Shown here: one piece after another, positions 46,321 to 55,926 of the stretch | How positions within the stretch are numbered: the first letter of the stretch is position 1 | Layout of the letters: every line of letters begins with the position of its first letter | Assembly: GCA_023957275.1 (NCBI GenBank) | Contig: JAMLHF010000001.1 | Span: 114,568 to 178,567, forward strand | Length of the DNA: 64,000 bases | Reading direction: 5' to 3' | From: Lentimicrobium sp. | GTDB lineage: Bacteria > Bacteroidota > Bacteroidia > Bacteroidales > Lentimicrobiaceae | Notes under the pieces: model-generated | Databases searched by the model: none | Seen by the model: the letters and a program-made list of their open reading frames with translations, nothing else | Told to the model about the DNA's origin: nothing | Made by a program: the position numbers and the translations under genes

Positions 46321-46590
46321 CTAGCCTGAACGGTGAAAGCGCGAATCAGAACAATCCTGTTTCAATGAAAATCCGCCGTGAAAACCCTCAAATCCATCTG
46401 ACACAAGGTCATCTGAATCACAGGATGGAACAATACGGTAGCTCACACCCATGCCAAACCTCAGCCAGCGGGCCACATTCACTTCAATTTCAACGCCGGG
46501 CCCGGCAATCAGAAAAGCTTGGGCATCTTCAATAAAAATATCATCGTATTCATACGGATGATAAAACCTGAAAACCTGCTGCGGGCAATG
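46321..46590 (-). pseudogene. Degraded duplicate of the beta-barrel gene at 50860-51558
   Basis: Read on the minus strand this region is clearly similar to the C-terminal 80 or so residues of the protein at 50860-51558 (shared segments include HPY-YDD-FIE-A-AFLIA-PGVEIE and NVARWLR-G-G-SYRIV). Two single-base deletions relative to the intact copy break the frame: one just upstream of the HPY segment near 46562, the other near 46358, after which the original ending (K-x-G-L-F-stop) can be read only in a shifted frame. The N-terminal two thirds are missing. This is a decayed paralogue, left between a T9SS cargo gene and its own terminator on one side and another T9SS gene on the other. Confidence 0.8.
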
Positions 46591-46730
46591 CCTGTAGTAC
46601 TGACCAGCCTGCGATACTGAACGGATGAAAAGTCAGCCGTAACAAACAGAATGCAAATCTTCATGTAGGATATTAAAAAGCAACCCGATCCCGGTTTTTA
46701 CTGGCCTGTAGCCATTGGGATAACAGGAAA

Positions 46731-49313
46731 TCACATTATTACACATTTCCTGGTAAGCAGACAATTTCCCACCTGTAAACGGTAATAATAAATGCCCGGA
46801 CTGAGTAATGAACCGTCAAATCCGACCGAATAATCACCTTTTGTCTGAAACCTGTTTATCAGGGTCTTAATCTCCTGCCCGTGAATATTGAAAACTTTCA
46901 GCGTTGTAAAGCCGTTCAGGTCGCTTTTCCATTTTATCTGCGTTATTCCTGTGAAAGGATTGGGCACATTCTGGAACAACCGGACTTTCTGGTCCGGGCC
47001 CTTTGAGCTAGGGCCGTTAATGGAAAAGACTTTCTCAAACATTGGTTTAATACCCCAGGCATTTAGCGTTCCTGTGTGACCTGTCTCATTGTCAAAAACA
47101 CAGAGTGTCCAATCGCCATTCGGGTTCATTCCATTAAATGCCGACAAAGGCTCATATGGTTTATAATTGCCAGAAAAAGGGGATATCCCATCAGTGATAA
47201 TTCCCGTAGCTTCATCGCAGAGTTTTGTCCACAGGAAGTTCTCACCCTGATCGGCAACATGATAAACAAGTGTTTGAGTAACATCGTTGTGTTTGAGGGA
47301 TATTTCCAGATCACTCACCCTGGAATGCATAATTGAGTCAATGTATAATTCAACTCCGGTGAGATAATAGCCATCCCGGCCAAAGCTTTCTACATTCACA
47401 TCTATGGTGCTGTTGGTTTCTTCATTGTCATTGATCGGCAGGCCCAGATTGTCTTTCCAGAAAGTGCCCGGCGGATGCATAAAGCCTCCGTTATCTGTTC
47501 TTAAAATACTCCCACCTTCACCACTGACCCAGCCAGTTAAATGGTCGTTAAAATAAACTGAAGTTAAAGTATTTGTGGCAACAGGGTTGTATTGATTTAT
47601 CCATGTATAGCCACCATCCATTGAACGCAGGATGGTTCCCTGATCACCGGCAATCCAGCCATTCTGGTGATCAATAAAATATACAGAGTTTAGTAATTTT
47701 GAAGTGCCGCTGTTGATTTCCTGCCAGGTAACCCCGCCATCCTCAGTTAACAATATGCTTCCATAAATACCGACAACCCATCCTTTCATCTCATCAATAA
47801 AAAATACAGATGCGAATCGATATCCTTCTATTGCATTTGTAATCAGCCGTTCCCAGGTTTGTCCACCATTTGAAGTCCTTAAAATTGTGGAATCAAGCCC
47901 AACAGCCCAACCTTTGTTCTGGTCAATAAAAAATACATCATACAAAGGGTTGGATGTAGGGTTCACCTGTTGAGTCCAACTTAATCCACCATTTTGTGTA
48001 CGGATTATCTGTCCCCAGTTACTCATGCTAACGATCCATCCGTTGTCTTCATCAACAAAACAAACAGAGGTAAGTGTTCCATTCAAAGGGCTCTGCGGAG
48101 TAGCCCAGCTTTCGCCACCGTTTGATGTATATATAATCAAGCCCTCTCTACCCACTGCCCATGCATGATTTTCGTCGATAACATCCAATGCAATTACTGC
48201 TTTTGACAAACTCTGGCGCGTTTCCCAGGTGTCACCTCCATCGGTAGTTTGCAGTATGACTCCTTTTGAACTTCCTGACAAGTCGGTTAGCCTGCCACCT
48301 GCCGCCCAGCCCTTGTTCTTGTTTGCAAAAGCTACCGCATTAATTCCGCAGTTGATTCTTTCATTCATAATTTCAAATTCAGCGCCTGCTTCATCTGGTT
48401 TTCGCAGAACTATGCCGTATTGGCCGGTTACATATACGCCATGGAATAATGCCTGAAAACAAACATCATGCAGATTGCAAAATGTGCCTGATTCAGCAGG
48501 ATTCCAGGTGGGGTCGGAATACAATCCCTTGAGAATAATACCATCATCACCAACAGCATAAGCTTCTCCAACAATGCCTTTTGTAGCAATATTTTTCAAA
48601 GCATAGCCTGAATTTTCATTCTCTTTAAACCATGTATTGCCATCGTCGGAAGAATGGATTATAGTTCCGGCATACCCGCAGGCTCTGTAATCTCCATTAT
48701 CAACAATATCAATGGAATATAAATCGCGTGAAGTGGGCGTAGCATGAGATTGCCATGTACCTCCGGCATCAGTGGTGTTTATAACAAGCCCGTCTTCACC
48801 AGCAATCCAGACCTCTTCGCAATCTTTATGGTCGAGGGCATAAAACCGGGAGTGAAAGATGCTGTTAACCCTATTCCAGGTTTCACCGTCATTGTAACTT
48901 TTGAGGATAATGTCGTTGCCACAGATCCAGGGGCAGTTACCTTCGATGGCTGAAACAGAATATAATATTTCGGATGTTCCGCTGTATTGTTTTTCCCAGG
49001 TCTGGCCATTGTCTCCCGAGTAATAAACAAGGCCGTTGTTGCCAACGATCCAGCCTTTTTCCGCAATATTTGATATATATATGCAATTCAGGGTTTCTGT
49101 AGTTCCAATGTCCACCACTTCCCAATCATGCCCCTGATTTATGGTATGCATCACTGTCCCCAATGTACCTACGGCCCAGCCCACGGAGCCATTCATTACA
49201 ATGGAATTTAGACCGTTTCCCTGGGGATAAGGATTCTGCCAACGCCATCCGGACTGGGAAAATGATGCGTTAGCCAATATAAAAATGAGCGAAAAGCAGA
49301 TAAACTTTTTCAT
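46731..49313 (-). CDS. Secreted YCF48-repeat protein with P-domain and T9SS sorting domain
   Basis: The 860-residue protein has a signal peptide (KKFICFSLIFILANASFSQ), then about fourteen repeats of the YCF48/BNR type (about 45-620) built on the pattern W-A/V-G-x-x-G-x-I-x-x-T-x-D/N-G-G-x-T-W, for example GWAVGLDSTILRTSNGGQTW. A proprotein-convertase P-domain (about 630-765: LTGVELYIDSIMHSRVSDLE, GDWTLCVFDNETGHTGTL) follows, and a type A sorting domain ends the chain (FQNVPNPFTGITQIKW, LLSPGIYYYRLQVG). It is a beta-propeller surface or secreted protein; nothing indicates an enzyme. Function unknown. Confidence 0.87.
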   Translation of the reverse strand: MKKFICFSLIFILANASFSQSGWRWQNPYPQGNGLNSIVMNGSVGWAVGTLGTVMHTINQGHDWEVVDIGTTETLNCIYISNIAEKGWIVGNNGLVYYSGDNGQTWEKQYSGTSEILYSVSAIEGNCPWICGNDIILKSYNDGETWNRVNSIFHSRFYALDHKDCEEVWIAGEDGLVINTTDAGGTWQSHATPTSRDLYSIDIVDNGDYRACGYAGTIIHSSDDGNTWFKENENSGYALKNIATKGIVGEAYAVGDDGIILKGLYSDPTWNPAESGTFCNLHDVCFQALFHGVYVTGQYGIVLRKPDEAGAEFEIMNERINCGINAVAFANKNKGWAAGGRLTDLSGSSKGVILQTTDGGDTWETRQSLSKAVIALDVIDENHAWAVGREGLIIYTSNGGESWATPQSPLNGTLTSVCFVDEDNGWIVSMSNWGQIIRTQNGGLSWTQQVNPTSNPLYDVFFIDQNKGWAVGLDSTILRTSNGGQTWERLITNAIEGYRFASVFFIDEMKGWVVGIYGSILLTEDGGVTWQEINSGTSKLLNSVYFIDHQNGWIAGDQGTILRSMDGGYTWINQYNPVATNTLTSVYFNDHLTGWVSGEGGSILRTDNGGFMHPPGTFWKDNLGLPINDNEETNSTIDVNVESFGRDGYYLTGVELYIDSIMHSRVSDLEISLKHNDVTQTLVYHVADQGENFLWTKLCDEATGIITDGISPFSGNYKPYEPLSAFNGMNPNGDWTLCVFDNETGHTGTLNAWGIKPMFEKVFSINGPSSKGPDQKVRLFQNVPNPFTGITQIKWKSDLNGFTTLKVFNIHGQEIKTLINRFQTKGDYSVGFDGSLLSPGIYYYRLQVGNCLLTRKCVIM

Positions 49314-49376
49314 GACTTTGACTTTTTGGACATTAAAAACCCGATTCCCGAAGTTACTCTGACTGAACAGATAGAA

Positions 49377-49875
49377 TTATTCTGTTAGAATCATTTTCCC
49401 CGATTCAACCACTCCATTTACGTTAAGCTGATAAAAGTAAATTCCGGCCGCCAAGCCCATGGCATCAAATACAACTTTATGCTCACCGGACCGTTGGTTT
49501 TCATCAGCCAACACCATGATTTCCCTTCCTGTAAAGTCAAAAACTCTTATTACAGCATGTCCGGGCATCCTGCTTTTCCAGGAAATTACTGTGCTGGCAC
49601 GAAATGGATTAGGAATATTGTGACTGATTGAAAAACCTGAAATATTGATTGTTTCTTCCAAACCCAGGGCACCGAAAAATGGGCTGAACCTGATGATTAA
49701 TCCATCAACCGAAGTATGACCAACAGCAATGTAGCTGCCATCATCGCTTTGCAGAATACGCCTCCCTCTGAAGAAGTCTGAACCATTCCCCAGTTCAAAT
49801 GACTTAATTCTGAGCATGGCAGGTCGAACAGCAGGCACCAAAGACTAAAACAATAACCAATCCAATTCCTTTCAT
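49377..49875 (-). pseudogene. Remnant of a secreted T9SS cargo gene (frameshifted and truncated)
   Basis: The ATG at 49875 begins a good signal peptide (MKGIGLVIVLVFGACCSTCH, then AQ) that runs into a stop after 23 codons. A second frame, one base off, opens about there and runs 120-150 codons to 49377. Its sequence ends as a complete T9SS type A sorting domain (ISHNIPNPFRASTVISW, GLAAGIYFYQLNVNG). Its start has a fragment of a repeat type (ILQSDDGSYIAVGHTSVDG) seen in large secreted proteins. The most likely history is a large gene that lost its middle by deletion, leaving the signal and the tail out of frame. Confidence 0.65.
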
Positions 49876-50859
49876 AAGCCCCCCCCGATAGCTAGTTTCT
49901 AAAAAACAACTACATTACCACAAGACAAACCCAACGATTCCGGAAATCATGAAAGTGACCTGCCAACCATCATATTTGTATTCCGGATTCTTTTTCTGAC
50001 AAAACTGTACTTATGGTCTCCGTTTAACAGTTTCAAATCGACGAGAAAAAAGCGGGCAGAAAGAATAATCCAGATAACCGGAAGAAATAAAAATGAATCA
50101 GGAAGACGAGTGTCACTGATTCCGGAGCAACTTAATTAGTGAAGATTTCAACAATACATCAGCGGGAATATTTACACGAAACCATGGCAATGAAAACCAA
50201 AACTTCCGATATCCCAAAAACAGGCTTAAATATAAGAAAATCCGCTCTGATTGTCAAATCTATTTTTTACAAATTGCTTTATAATATCGCCTGACTACTG
50301 AAAATCCAACCATGTTAAAAAACTTACTATACTGAATATCTGACAATCCATATCTTTCTGCCCATGATTCCATTGCTTATTGCCGCTTAAACATCGTGAA
50401 TATTACCTTGGCAGCATATTCAAATCCCAAAATTACCGGACAGGTAAAATGAACCGTTAATTCCCTTGTATTGACCTTTCTGAGAATTGGCGTTATTCCA
50501 GACAAAACAGCATCGGTATGTTAGATCAGAGGTTCAGGCAATTCGTTCGCAACAATTCATCGGTTGGTTGTATACCCTGCGCCGGTTGCAATGCTGATTG
50601 TTGCATTATTATCATGGAAACCATGGTTGATTAGGGCGGGCTCAGCAACCGTAAGCCGGAAGTTACACCTTTTTCCCGGTTTGCATATATATGGCGGATC
50701 ATAACCTGAATTACCGGAGCCCTGATCGTAGCGCATGGCTCTTTGTAAACAATCTTCCCTGTTCGCAGGGAAAAACTGAACTTTAGACGAAATTTTTGTA
50801 TATAAACAAGATTCTTACGCTCGTCCCTCCTGCCTGCGCTGAACTGAGATCCTTCCGGG
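49876..50859. other. Long gene-poor stretch of 984 bases
   Basis: No intact gene is visible. On the minus strand one frame stays open for about 86 codons (about 50550-50812) without a plausible start, ending in DNNATISIATGAGYTTNR and a stop, and open pieces continue in the same frame to about 50377. These may be the remains of a secreted protein, in keeping with the decayed genes on both sides, but chance is not excluded. A run of eight C followed by a CGATAGCTA sequence (about 49880-49895) borders the left remnant. Confidence 0.4.
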
Positions 50860-51558
50860 TTAAAATAATCCCACTTTCAGTGAAAGACCTCCGTTAAAAC
50901 CGTCCATTTCAGCGGGATTGAACCCATCACTATCCAGGGACGAAACAATGCGGTAGCTTATGCCCGCACCCATCCTTAACCAGCGGGCCACATTCAGTTC
51001 AATTTCAACGCCGGGTTCGGCAATCAGAAAAGCTTCGGCTTCTTCAATAAAAAAATCATCATAATCATACGGATGATACATACCTGAAACCCTGTTGCGG
51101 GCAACACCCCCGGCTCCCAGCAATACAGGGAATGACAAATGTACAGGCCGTTTCGGGAAAAGAATCGGTTCTATCAGCAAACCTCCATACCCGCCTGCAT
51201 AATTATAATTTGCGGAAGAGCCTGCATCACCGCGAAATGATTCTGAAACAAAACCCTTCCCCGAAAATCCGATTGCAAGGCTATGATTGGCTATCAGCGC
51301 AACTGAAGCGCCGGCGTTTACAGCATCATATCCATCGATCCGGGAATAACCGGTTGTAAAACCAAAATAAAACCCGAAATGACTTCCCGGCCCCGTCAGT
51401 GTCTGTATTTCATTGCGATTCCTGCTTTGCTGATCAGGCATTTTCGCTTCTGTTGATCCATCATTCCGGTTACCAAACAAATGCAGGGTATCCTGCGCTT
51501 GGGTGAACTGGGCGGATAAAACAACTGCAATCAGCATTATTAAGGATTTTCTATTCAT
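50860..51558 (-). CDS. Small outer-membrane beta-barrel-like protein
   Basis: The 232-residue protein has a signal peptide (SLIMLIAVVLSAQFTQAQ), a short hydrophilic stretch and alternating amphipathic strands ending in LKVGLF, with a terminal aromatic residue as in outer-membrane barrels. It resembles nothing with a known name. A degraded partial copy lies 4 kb away (46321-46590). It is the last gene of the ECF sigma module at 50.8-54.9 kb, 190 bases after the DUF2807 gene, and may be regulated with it. Function unknown. Confidence 0.7.
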   Translation of the reverse strand: MNRKSLIMLIAVVLSAQFTQAQDTLHLFGNRNDGSTEAKMPDQQSRNRNEIQTLTGPGSHFGFYFGFTTGYSRIDGYDAVNAGASVALIANHSLAIGFSGKGFVSESFRGDAGSSANYNYAGGYGGLLIEPILFPKRPVHLSFPVLLGAGGVARNRVSGMYHPYDYDDFFIEEAEAFLIAEPGVEIELNVARWLRMGAGISYRIVSSLDSDGFNPAEMDGFNGGLSLKVGLF

Positions 51559-51748
51559 TGTCAGCTTGTTTAAAAGATTAATAATTTGATGTTAAAATTC
51601 ATTACTTATTCATTTACAATGATGACTGCACAAGGCTTATGAAAATAATCTTCCGCTTCTGAGCAGAACATCCTTTGTTTTATCAGCAAGGCTGATGTCC
51701 GGAATTACACGGCTTCCTCACTATCCTGTGCCGGTTAAGCGACAGGGA

Positions 51749-52492
51749 TCAATACCTGATTACTTTACCTGAACCACTGATGTGGGAGATTATTCCCGGA
51801 TTGCCCATGTAGTAAACGCAACCGCTGCCTGATATCCAGGCTTCAAGGGCATCAGCAACAGAAACAATGACATTGCCGCTGCCGGAGATATTGGCGTCGC
51901 AGTTTGAAAGATCACATTGCAGCGCCCTGATTTCGCCCGAGCCTGAAACACGCAGATAGCCATTCCCGGCCTGCCCGCTTAAGGACATAATGCCTGAGCC
52001 CGACACTTCCGCTTCAATACTTTCGGCAATAAAACCGCATTCAATGCTGCCTGAACCGGAAAGTTCAATATCCGCATGATCACAGACGAATGTGCCGCTT
52101 TCAAGGCGCCCGGAGCCGGAGAGATGAATACTGCTCAGCCCGGGCGTGGTGATATACACTTCAACCGTAAAGTGTTCGCGTATATTGTAACCGTTTCTGA
52201 ATTCCAAAACGAGCCGGTTTCCCGAAACAGATGTTTCCACATAGGGCAGCACATTGGATTCGCCTTTTAGTTCAACAGAAGGCACATCACCGGGAATAAT
52301 ATAGACCCTGAAGTTGCCTTTGGAAACAACACCGGTAAAGGAGCTGGTTTCACGGGTTTCAGAAATAAGATCGTAATTCCCTTCAATTCGTTCGCGCATA
52401 CAGGCAGCAGATGCAAGAAGAATTAATACTAATAACGCGGGCAGACCGGTTTTCGACCGGGAAGATTCTATAAACGCCTTTACTTTTTTCAT
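51749..52492 (-). CDS. Head-GIN (DUF2807) lipoprotein-like protein
   Basis: The 247-residue protein starts at the ATG at 52492; an in-frame extension upstream is unlikely. It has a signal or lipoprotein segment (GLPALLVLILLASAACM) and then repeating beta-helix turns with SGSG at regular spacing (IHLSGSGRLES, IELSGSGSIEC, VSGSGIMSLSG, ISGSGNVIVS, ISGSGCVYYM). This is the pattern of head-GIN-domain proteins in Bacteroidota, which form a right-handed beta-helix of unknown role. It lies downstream of the DUF4097-like gene in an ECF sigma operon. Confidence 0.85.
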   Translation of the reverse strand: MKKVKAFIESSRSKTGLPALLVLILLASAACMRERIEGNYDLISETRETSSFTGVVSKGNFRVYIIPGDVPSVELKGESNVLPYVETSVSGNRLVLEFRNGYNIREHFTVEVYITTPGLSSIHLSGSGRLESGTFVCDHADIELSGSGSIECGFIAESIEAEVSGSGIMSLSGQAGNGYLRVSGSGEIRALQCDLSNCDANISGSGNVIVSVADALEAWISGSGCVYYMGNPGIISHISGSGKVIRY

Positions 52493-52648
52493 GATCTGTT
52501 GATTTTGATAAATGAATGACAACAAAATTTCTTAAGGGTTGGAACCAGCGGAAAATTATTTTCTAAGCGGGCCGGATGAGGCTGAAACCATAGCCTCCGG
52601 CCGAGCAGTGCCGGTTATAAAACATTGGAAACTACTATGTAAAGGATG

Positions 52649-53752
52649 CTATTTATTCAGCAGGGTCAGCGAACCCGCTTTCATCAGAAGGGTAACCTGC
52701 GAACTGCCGGCATGCCCGATTTCAGCACGGGCTTTCACGGCTCCGGTGGTCGCATTGACGACTTCCCTTTTAAACTGATTGTCAATAGATCCGGGCATGT
52801 TCAGGGTTGTTTTGGGATCATAACTCAGGTCAATGGAATAAGCAGCCTGATTGCTGAATGAACATACCAGATCAGTATACTCAGATCTGACATAAATATG
52901 TCTGAAGTTTTTCGAAATGCCATTCAGCTTCAGATCGCCGTAACGGGTATTCATGGTACATCCGGATTCCAGTGTGTTGATACGGATGCGTGAGAATGAT
53001 GCATCTCCGTCGAGAGAAGAACAGTTCCTGATGTTGATCTTATCCCTGACAGAATTAATTTCGAGATTTGTAACTTTATCTATATCAAGATTTGACGATC
53101 TGCTGTTGAGTGAAAGGTTCGTCACCTGCTGAACCGAAACGTCAGAATAATTGATTTCAAACTGCCCGTGAACGGCTTCCTGTATGGTTGCGGATCCAAA
53201 TTCAAGTTTAAGTTTGAACGTTCCTGCAAAATCCCTGGCCTGGAGGTCTCCGTTCGACAGATTAATATCTGCGTTTTGTTTATGGCTTCCCAGGTATATA
53301 TTCCCGAATTTATTCTCAATTTTTACCGGACTTGCTGCCGGAAGATAGACTGTGTAGTTGATCTGAAGGTTATTTCCGGCATTGATAACCTTGCCGGCAT
53401 AGCTGACAACGTCTTTCCAGAATGTTGCGCTGTTATCGTTAAAAACGGTACGGGCACTGATAAAACCGGCCGCTGACACCATTTCGCAGTCGATGGACGA
53501 CAATATTTTATTTACCCTGGCCTGTTGCTTCGACTGAGCGGTGATGCTGACTTCAAATCTGACTGAATCTTTTTCCCAGACCATAACATTTACATTGCCA
53601 TACTTATTGAAAACCTGCACCTGCGTGCCGGGTTTCAGCCGGAAACTCTTGTTCTCCCTTTTAGTTTCGGAGAACATTTGCGCCTGTGCCACCGGCGAAA
53701 AGCAAAAAATTCCGCCTAATATCAAAACACCGAAAAACAGTTTCTTTATCAT
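52649..53752 (-). CDS. Exported DUF4097-like beta-helix protein
   Basis: The 367-residue protein has a signal peptide (LFFGVLILGGIFCFSPVAQA) followed by a repeating beta pattern (VQVFNKYGNVNVMVWEKDSV, VKIENKFGNIYLGSHKQNAD, LKLEFGSATIQEAVHGQFEI). The recurring N-K-x-G-N-I/V and L-x-x-x-x-S-x-x-x-I units are typical of DUF4097-type putative adhesins. It is encoded 42 bases after the anti-sigma-like gene and probably co-expressed with it and with the DUF2807 gene that follows. Function is not established for the family. Confidence 0.78.
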   Translation of the reverse strand: MIKKLFFGVLILGGIFCFSPVAQAQMFSETKRENKSFRLKPGTQVQVFNKYGNVNVMVWEKDSVRFEVSITAQSKQQARVNKILSSIDCEMVSAAGFISARTVFNDNSATFWKDVVSYAGKVINAGNNLQINYTVYLPAASPVKIENKFGNIYLGSHKQNADINLSNGDLQARDFAGTFKLKLEFGSATIQEAVHGQFEINYSDVSVQQVTNLSLNSRSSNLDIDKVTNLEINSVRDKINIRNCSSLDGDASFSRIRINTLESGCTMNTRYGDLKLNGISKNFRHIYVRSEYTDLVCSFSNQAAYSIDLSYDPKTTLNMPGSIDNQFKREVVNATTGAVKARAEIGHAGSSQVTLLMKAGSLTLLNK

Positions 53753-53794
53753 GATTCAATTTTCTTTTAACGAATACCAACAGTTCTTTTTGAT

Positions 53795-54370
53795 TTACAA
53801 CTCCTTTCCGGACTTAGTATCATTGTTTGATTCTTTATCCGTCTGCCTGAGTTCCAAAAGCATCTCATCCAGAATTTCGAGCTTTACCCGGTACGACAGG
53901 ATGATGGCCTCTATCACCTTTGCATCGGCATTGCTTTCAGCCAGATCAGTCCGCAATTCCACCTTGCGCTGGTCCATCGCCCTGAACTCCTCTCTCAGGT
54001 CTTCAATGATCTCAGGATGATCCTTTGCATAGATTGCAAGCTCCTGTTCACGGCTTTGGATTTTGGATGTGTAATAGGCTTCGGCATCCGAGAGTTCATC
54101 AATGACATAATTCATCCGGTTAACCGCCTGCCTGTCTGCATCCTTGATCTGCATCCGGTTATCACGCACATCATTCAGCATCCATGCTGCAGCAAAAATC
54201 AGCACAGCGGCCGCTGACCTCCAGGCAATGACACGCAGTTTTTTCATTCTGCCTGAACGGAATGGAAAAACCCTCTCTTCAATTACTTCCCATGAAGCAG
54301 GGGGTGCCTCAAGGGAGTCAAACTCCCCGGCATGCTCCCGAACAAATCTTTCAAGGTTATCCTTTTTCAT
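53795..54370 (-). CDS. Anti-sigma-factor-like membrane protein with coiled coil
   Basis: The 191-residue protein has a cytoplasmic N-terminus with LEAPPASWEVIEERV, resembling the FEAAPPDLMWDRI segment in the protein at 40500-41777. One membrane helix follows (WRSAAAVLIFAAAWMLN, about 48-64), then a long helical, probably coiled-coil outer part (about 75-175) rich in charged heptads. It lies between an ECF sigma gene (14 bases upstream) and surface beta-helix genes, so the likely role is to hold the sigma factor at the membrane. No zinc-binding ZAS motif is seen. Confidence 0.7.
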   Translation of the reverse strand: MKKDNLERFVREHAGEFDSLEAPPASWEVIEERVFPFRSGRMKKLRVIAWRSAAAVLIFAAAWMLNDVRDNRMQIKDADRQAVNRMNYVIDELSDAEAYYTSKIQSREQELAIYAKDHPEIIEDLREEFRAMDQRKVELRTDLAESNADAKVIEAIILSYRVKLEILDEMLLELRQTDKESNNDTKSGKEL

Positions 54371-54383
54371 AACATTATTTTTT

Positions 54384-54935
54384 TCAGGTCACAGGCATTT
54401 TTCGTAAAATATCCCTCACCATCTGCCTGGCCCGCATAAACTGCGTTTTGGAAGTGGATTCAGAGATCTTCAGTATTTCTGCAATCTCCGTATGATCATA
54501 TCCTTCGATCAGGTAAAGTGAAAAAATCATCCTGGCTCCCTGCGGCAACTGATTCATCGCCAGTTTCACCCTCTCGACGCTGAGCCGGAGTTCTTCTTCA
54601 TCAGGCATATCATCCTGAGGCAATGGATCGGGAACCTCCTCATCCACAAAAACAATTCTGCGCTTTTCAAGGGCATTGATACACTTGTTGACGACTATTC
54701 TTTTAAGCCAGGCACCGAAAGCCGATTCGAACCGGAATGAGTCAAGACGGTTGAACGCTTCAATAAAACCTTCCTGCAACATATCCCTGGCATCTTCAGC
54801 ATTATTCATCATACGCAGACACAGGTTATACATTGCCCTGGAATAAGCACTGTACAGGTCATTGTACGCTTTCCGGTTGCCGGCCATACATGCCTCAACG
54901 AGATGTCTGTGTATATCGTAGTTCTGCTGGTTCAA
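54384..54935 (-). CDS. ECF-type RNA polymerase sigma factor
   Basis: The 183-residue protein has sigma region 2 (YNDLYSAYSRAMYNLCLRMM, ARDMLQEGFIEAFNRLDSFR) and region 4 (LPQGARMIFSLYLIEGYDHT, ILKISESTSKTQFMRARQMV). It is first in a five-gene run with an anti-sigma-like membrane protein, a DUF4097-like protein, a DUF2807 protein and a small barrel protein. The gene order (sigma, anti-sigma, exported beta proteins) parallels the module at 38.4-42.3 kb, but the two sigma factors are only distant paralogues. Confidence 0.93.
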   Translation of the reverse strand: MNQQNYDIHRHLVEACMAGNRKAYNDLYSAYSRAMYNLCLRMMNNAEDARDMLQEGFIEAFNRLDSFRFESAFGAWLKRIVVNKCINALEKRRIVFVDEEVPDPLPQDDMPDEEELRLSVERVKLAMNQLPQGARMIFSLYLIEGYDHTEIAEILKISESTSKTQFMRARQMVRDILRKMPVT

Positions 54936-55130
54936 GCTATCCGGATCCTGTTTTTATCAGACTAATGACAGAGAAATAATTTAAAGGTTGGAATGAACAG
55001 ATAAATTTATGAATATTTTTGGTGCTCTTCATCGCTGACCGGATAAATGGCTCAGCCCGGACGATCTCCGAACCGGCTGAACTTAATGTGCAACGATTTG
55101 TTTCATATTACCTTAAGGTAAATCCCTTTT

Positions 55131-55883
55131 ATGCAAAGCAATCAAAATTCACAAAAGCGCACTCAACTTTATTTGTTCCTCTCTGCCATTTTCCTGACAA
55201 ATGCGTTGGTTGCCGAATTTGCGGGAGTAAAGATTTTTTCGCTGGAAAAACTGCTCGGTCTGATGCCGGCACAGCTTCCTTTTTTCGGCGGGCAAAAACT
55301 CGATCTTAACCTGAGCGTGGGGGTGGTTATCTGGCCGATTGTTTTCCTGGTTTCTGACCTGATCAATGAATATTTCGGCCGCAACGGGGTGCGTAAGATC
55401 AGTTTTATAACCGCGGGGATGATTGCATGGTCATTTTTAATCGTACTGGCAGGTACAGCAGTTCCTCCGGCAGATTTCTGGCTCGACCTGAACCAAACAG
55501 ATCCAACCGGCAATCCTTTCGACATCAACTATGCCTATACCAGCATATTCAGAGCGGGGATGGGCATCATTATCGGTTCGCTGGCAGCCTTTCTCGTCAG
55601 CCAGTTGATTGATGCCTATGCCTTTCATTACCTGAAAGCCCTTACCGGCAGTAAAAAACTCTGGTTGCGGGCAACCGGCTCCACCGTGATTTCGCAGCTG
55701 ATCGACAGTTTTGTAATCCTTTTCATTGCTTTTTACCTGCTCGGAAACTGGAGTATGCAGCAGGTACTGCAGGTGGGGCTGGTGCAATACACCTATAAGG
55801 TTACGCTTGCCATTCTCTTAACTCCGCTTATTTACCTGGCCCACTGGGGTATCGACTGGTATCTTACCAAAAAGGCCGACTAA
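55131..55883 (+). CDS. yhhQ: Queuosine precursor transporter (YhhQ/VUT family)
   Basis: The 250-residue protein has six or so membrane helices and matches the YhhQ family, which imports queuine precursors such as preQ0 or preQ1 in other bacteria. FLTNALVAEFAGVKIFSLEK, FLVSDLINEYFGRNGVRKIS and GSTVISQLIDSFVILFIAFY are family landmarks. The ATG at 55131 is the first in the frame. No preQ1 riboswitch is visible in the leader. The gene stands alone, 44 bases before the regulator that follows in the same direction. Confidence 0.9.
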   Translation: MQSNQNSQKRTQLYLFLSAIFLTNALVAEFAGVKIFSLEKLLGLMPAQLPFFGGQKLDLNLSVGVVIWPIVFLVSDLINEYFGRNGVRKISFITAGMIAWSFLIVLAGTAVPPADFWLDLNQTDPTGNPFDINYAYTSIFRAGMGIIIGSLAAFLVSQLIDAYAFHYLKALTGSKKLWLRATGSTVISQLIDSFVILFIAFYLLGNWSMQQVLQVGLVQYTYKVTLAILLTPLIYLAHWGIDWYLTKKAD

Positions 55884-55902
55884 GCCCCTGCAGCTTTATT
55901 CC

Positions 55903-55910
55903 TATCTTTG
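55903..55910 (+). promoter_or_regulatory. TAnnTTTG -7 box before the sigma-54 activator gene
   Basis: TATCTTTG lies 16 bases before the ATG at 55927. No -33 element is clear. Confidence 0.4.
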
Positions 55911-55926
55911 CAGAAAAAATCAGGAT

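Noticed and set aside
54936-55130. preQ1 riboswitch before the queuosine-precursor transporter
   Set aside because: The leader lacks the short stem with A-rich tail typical of preQ1-I; no fold is convincing.
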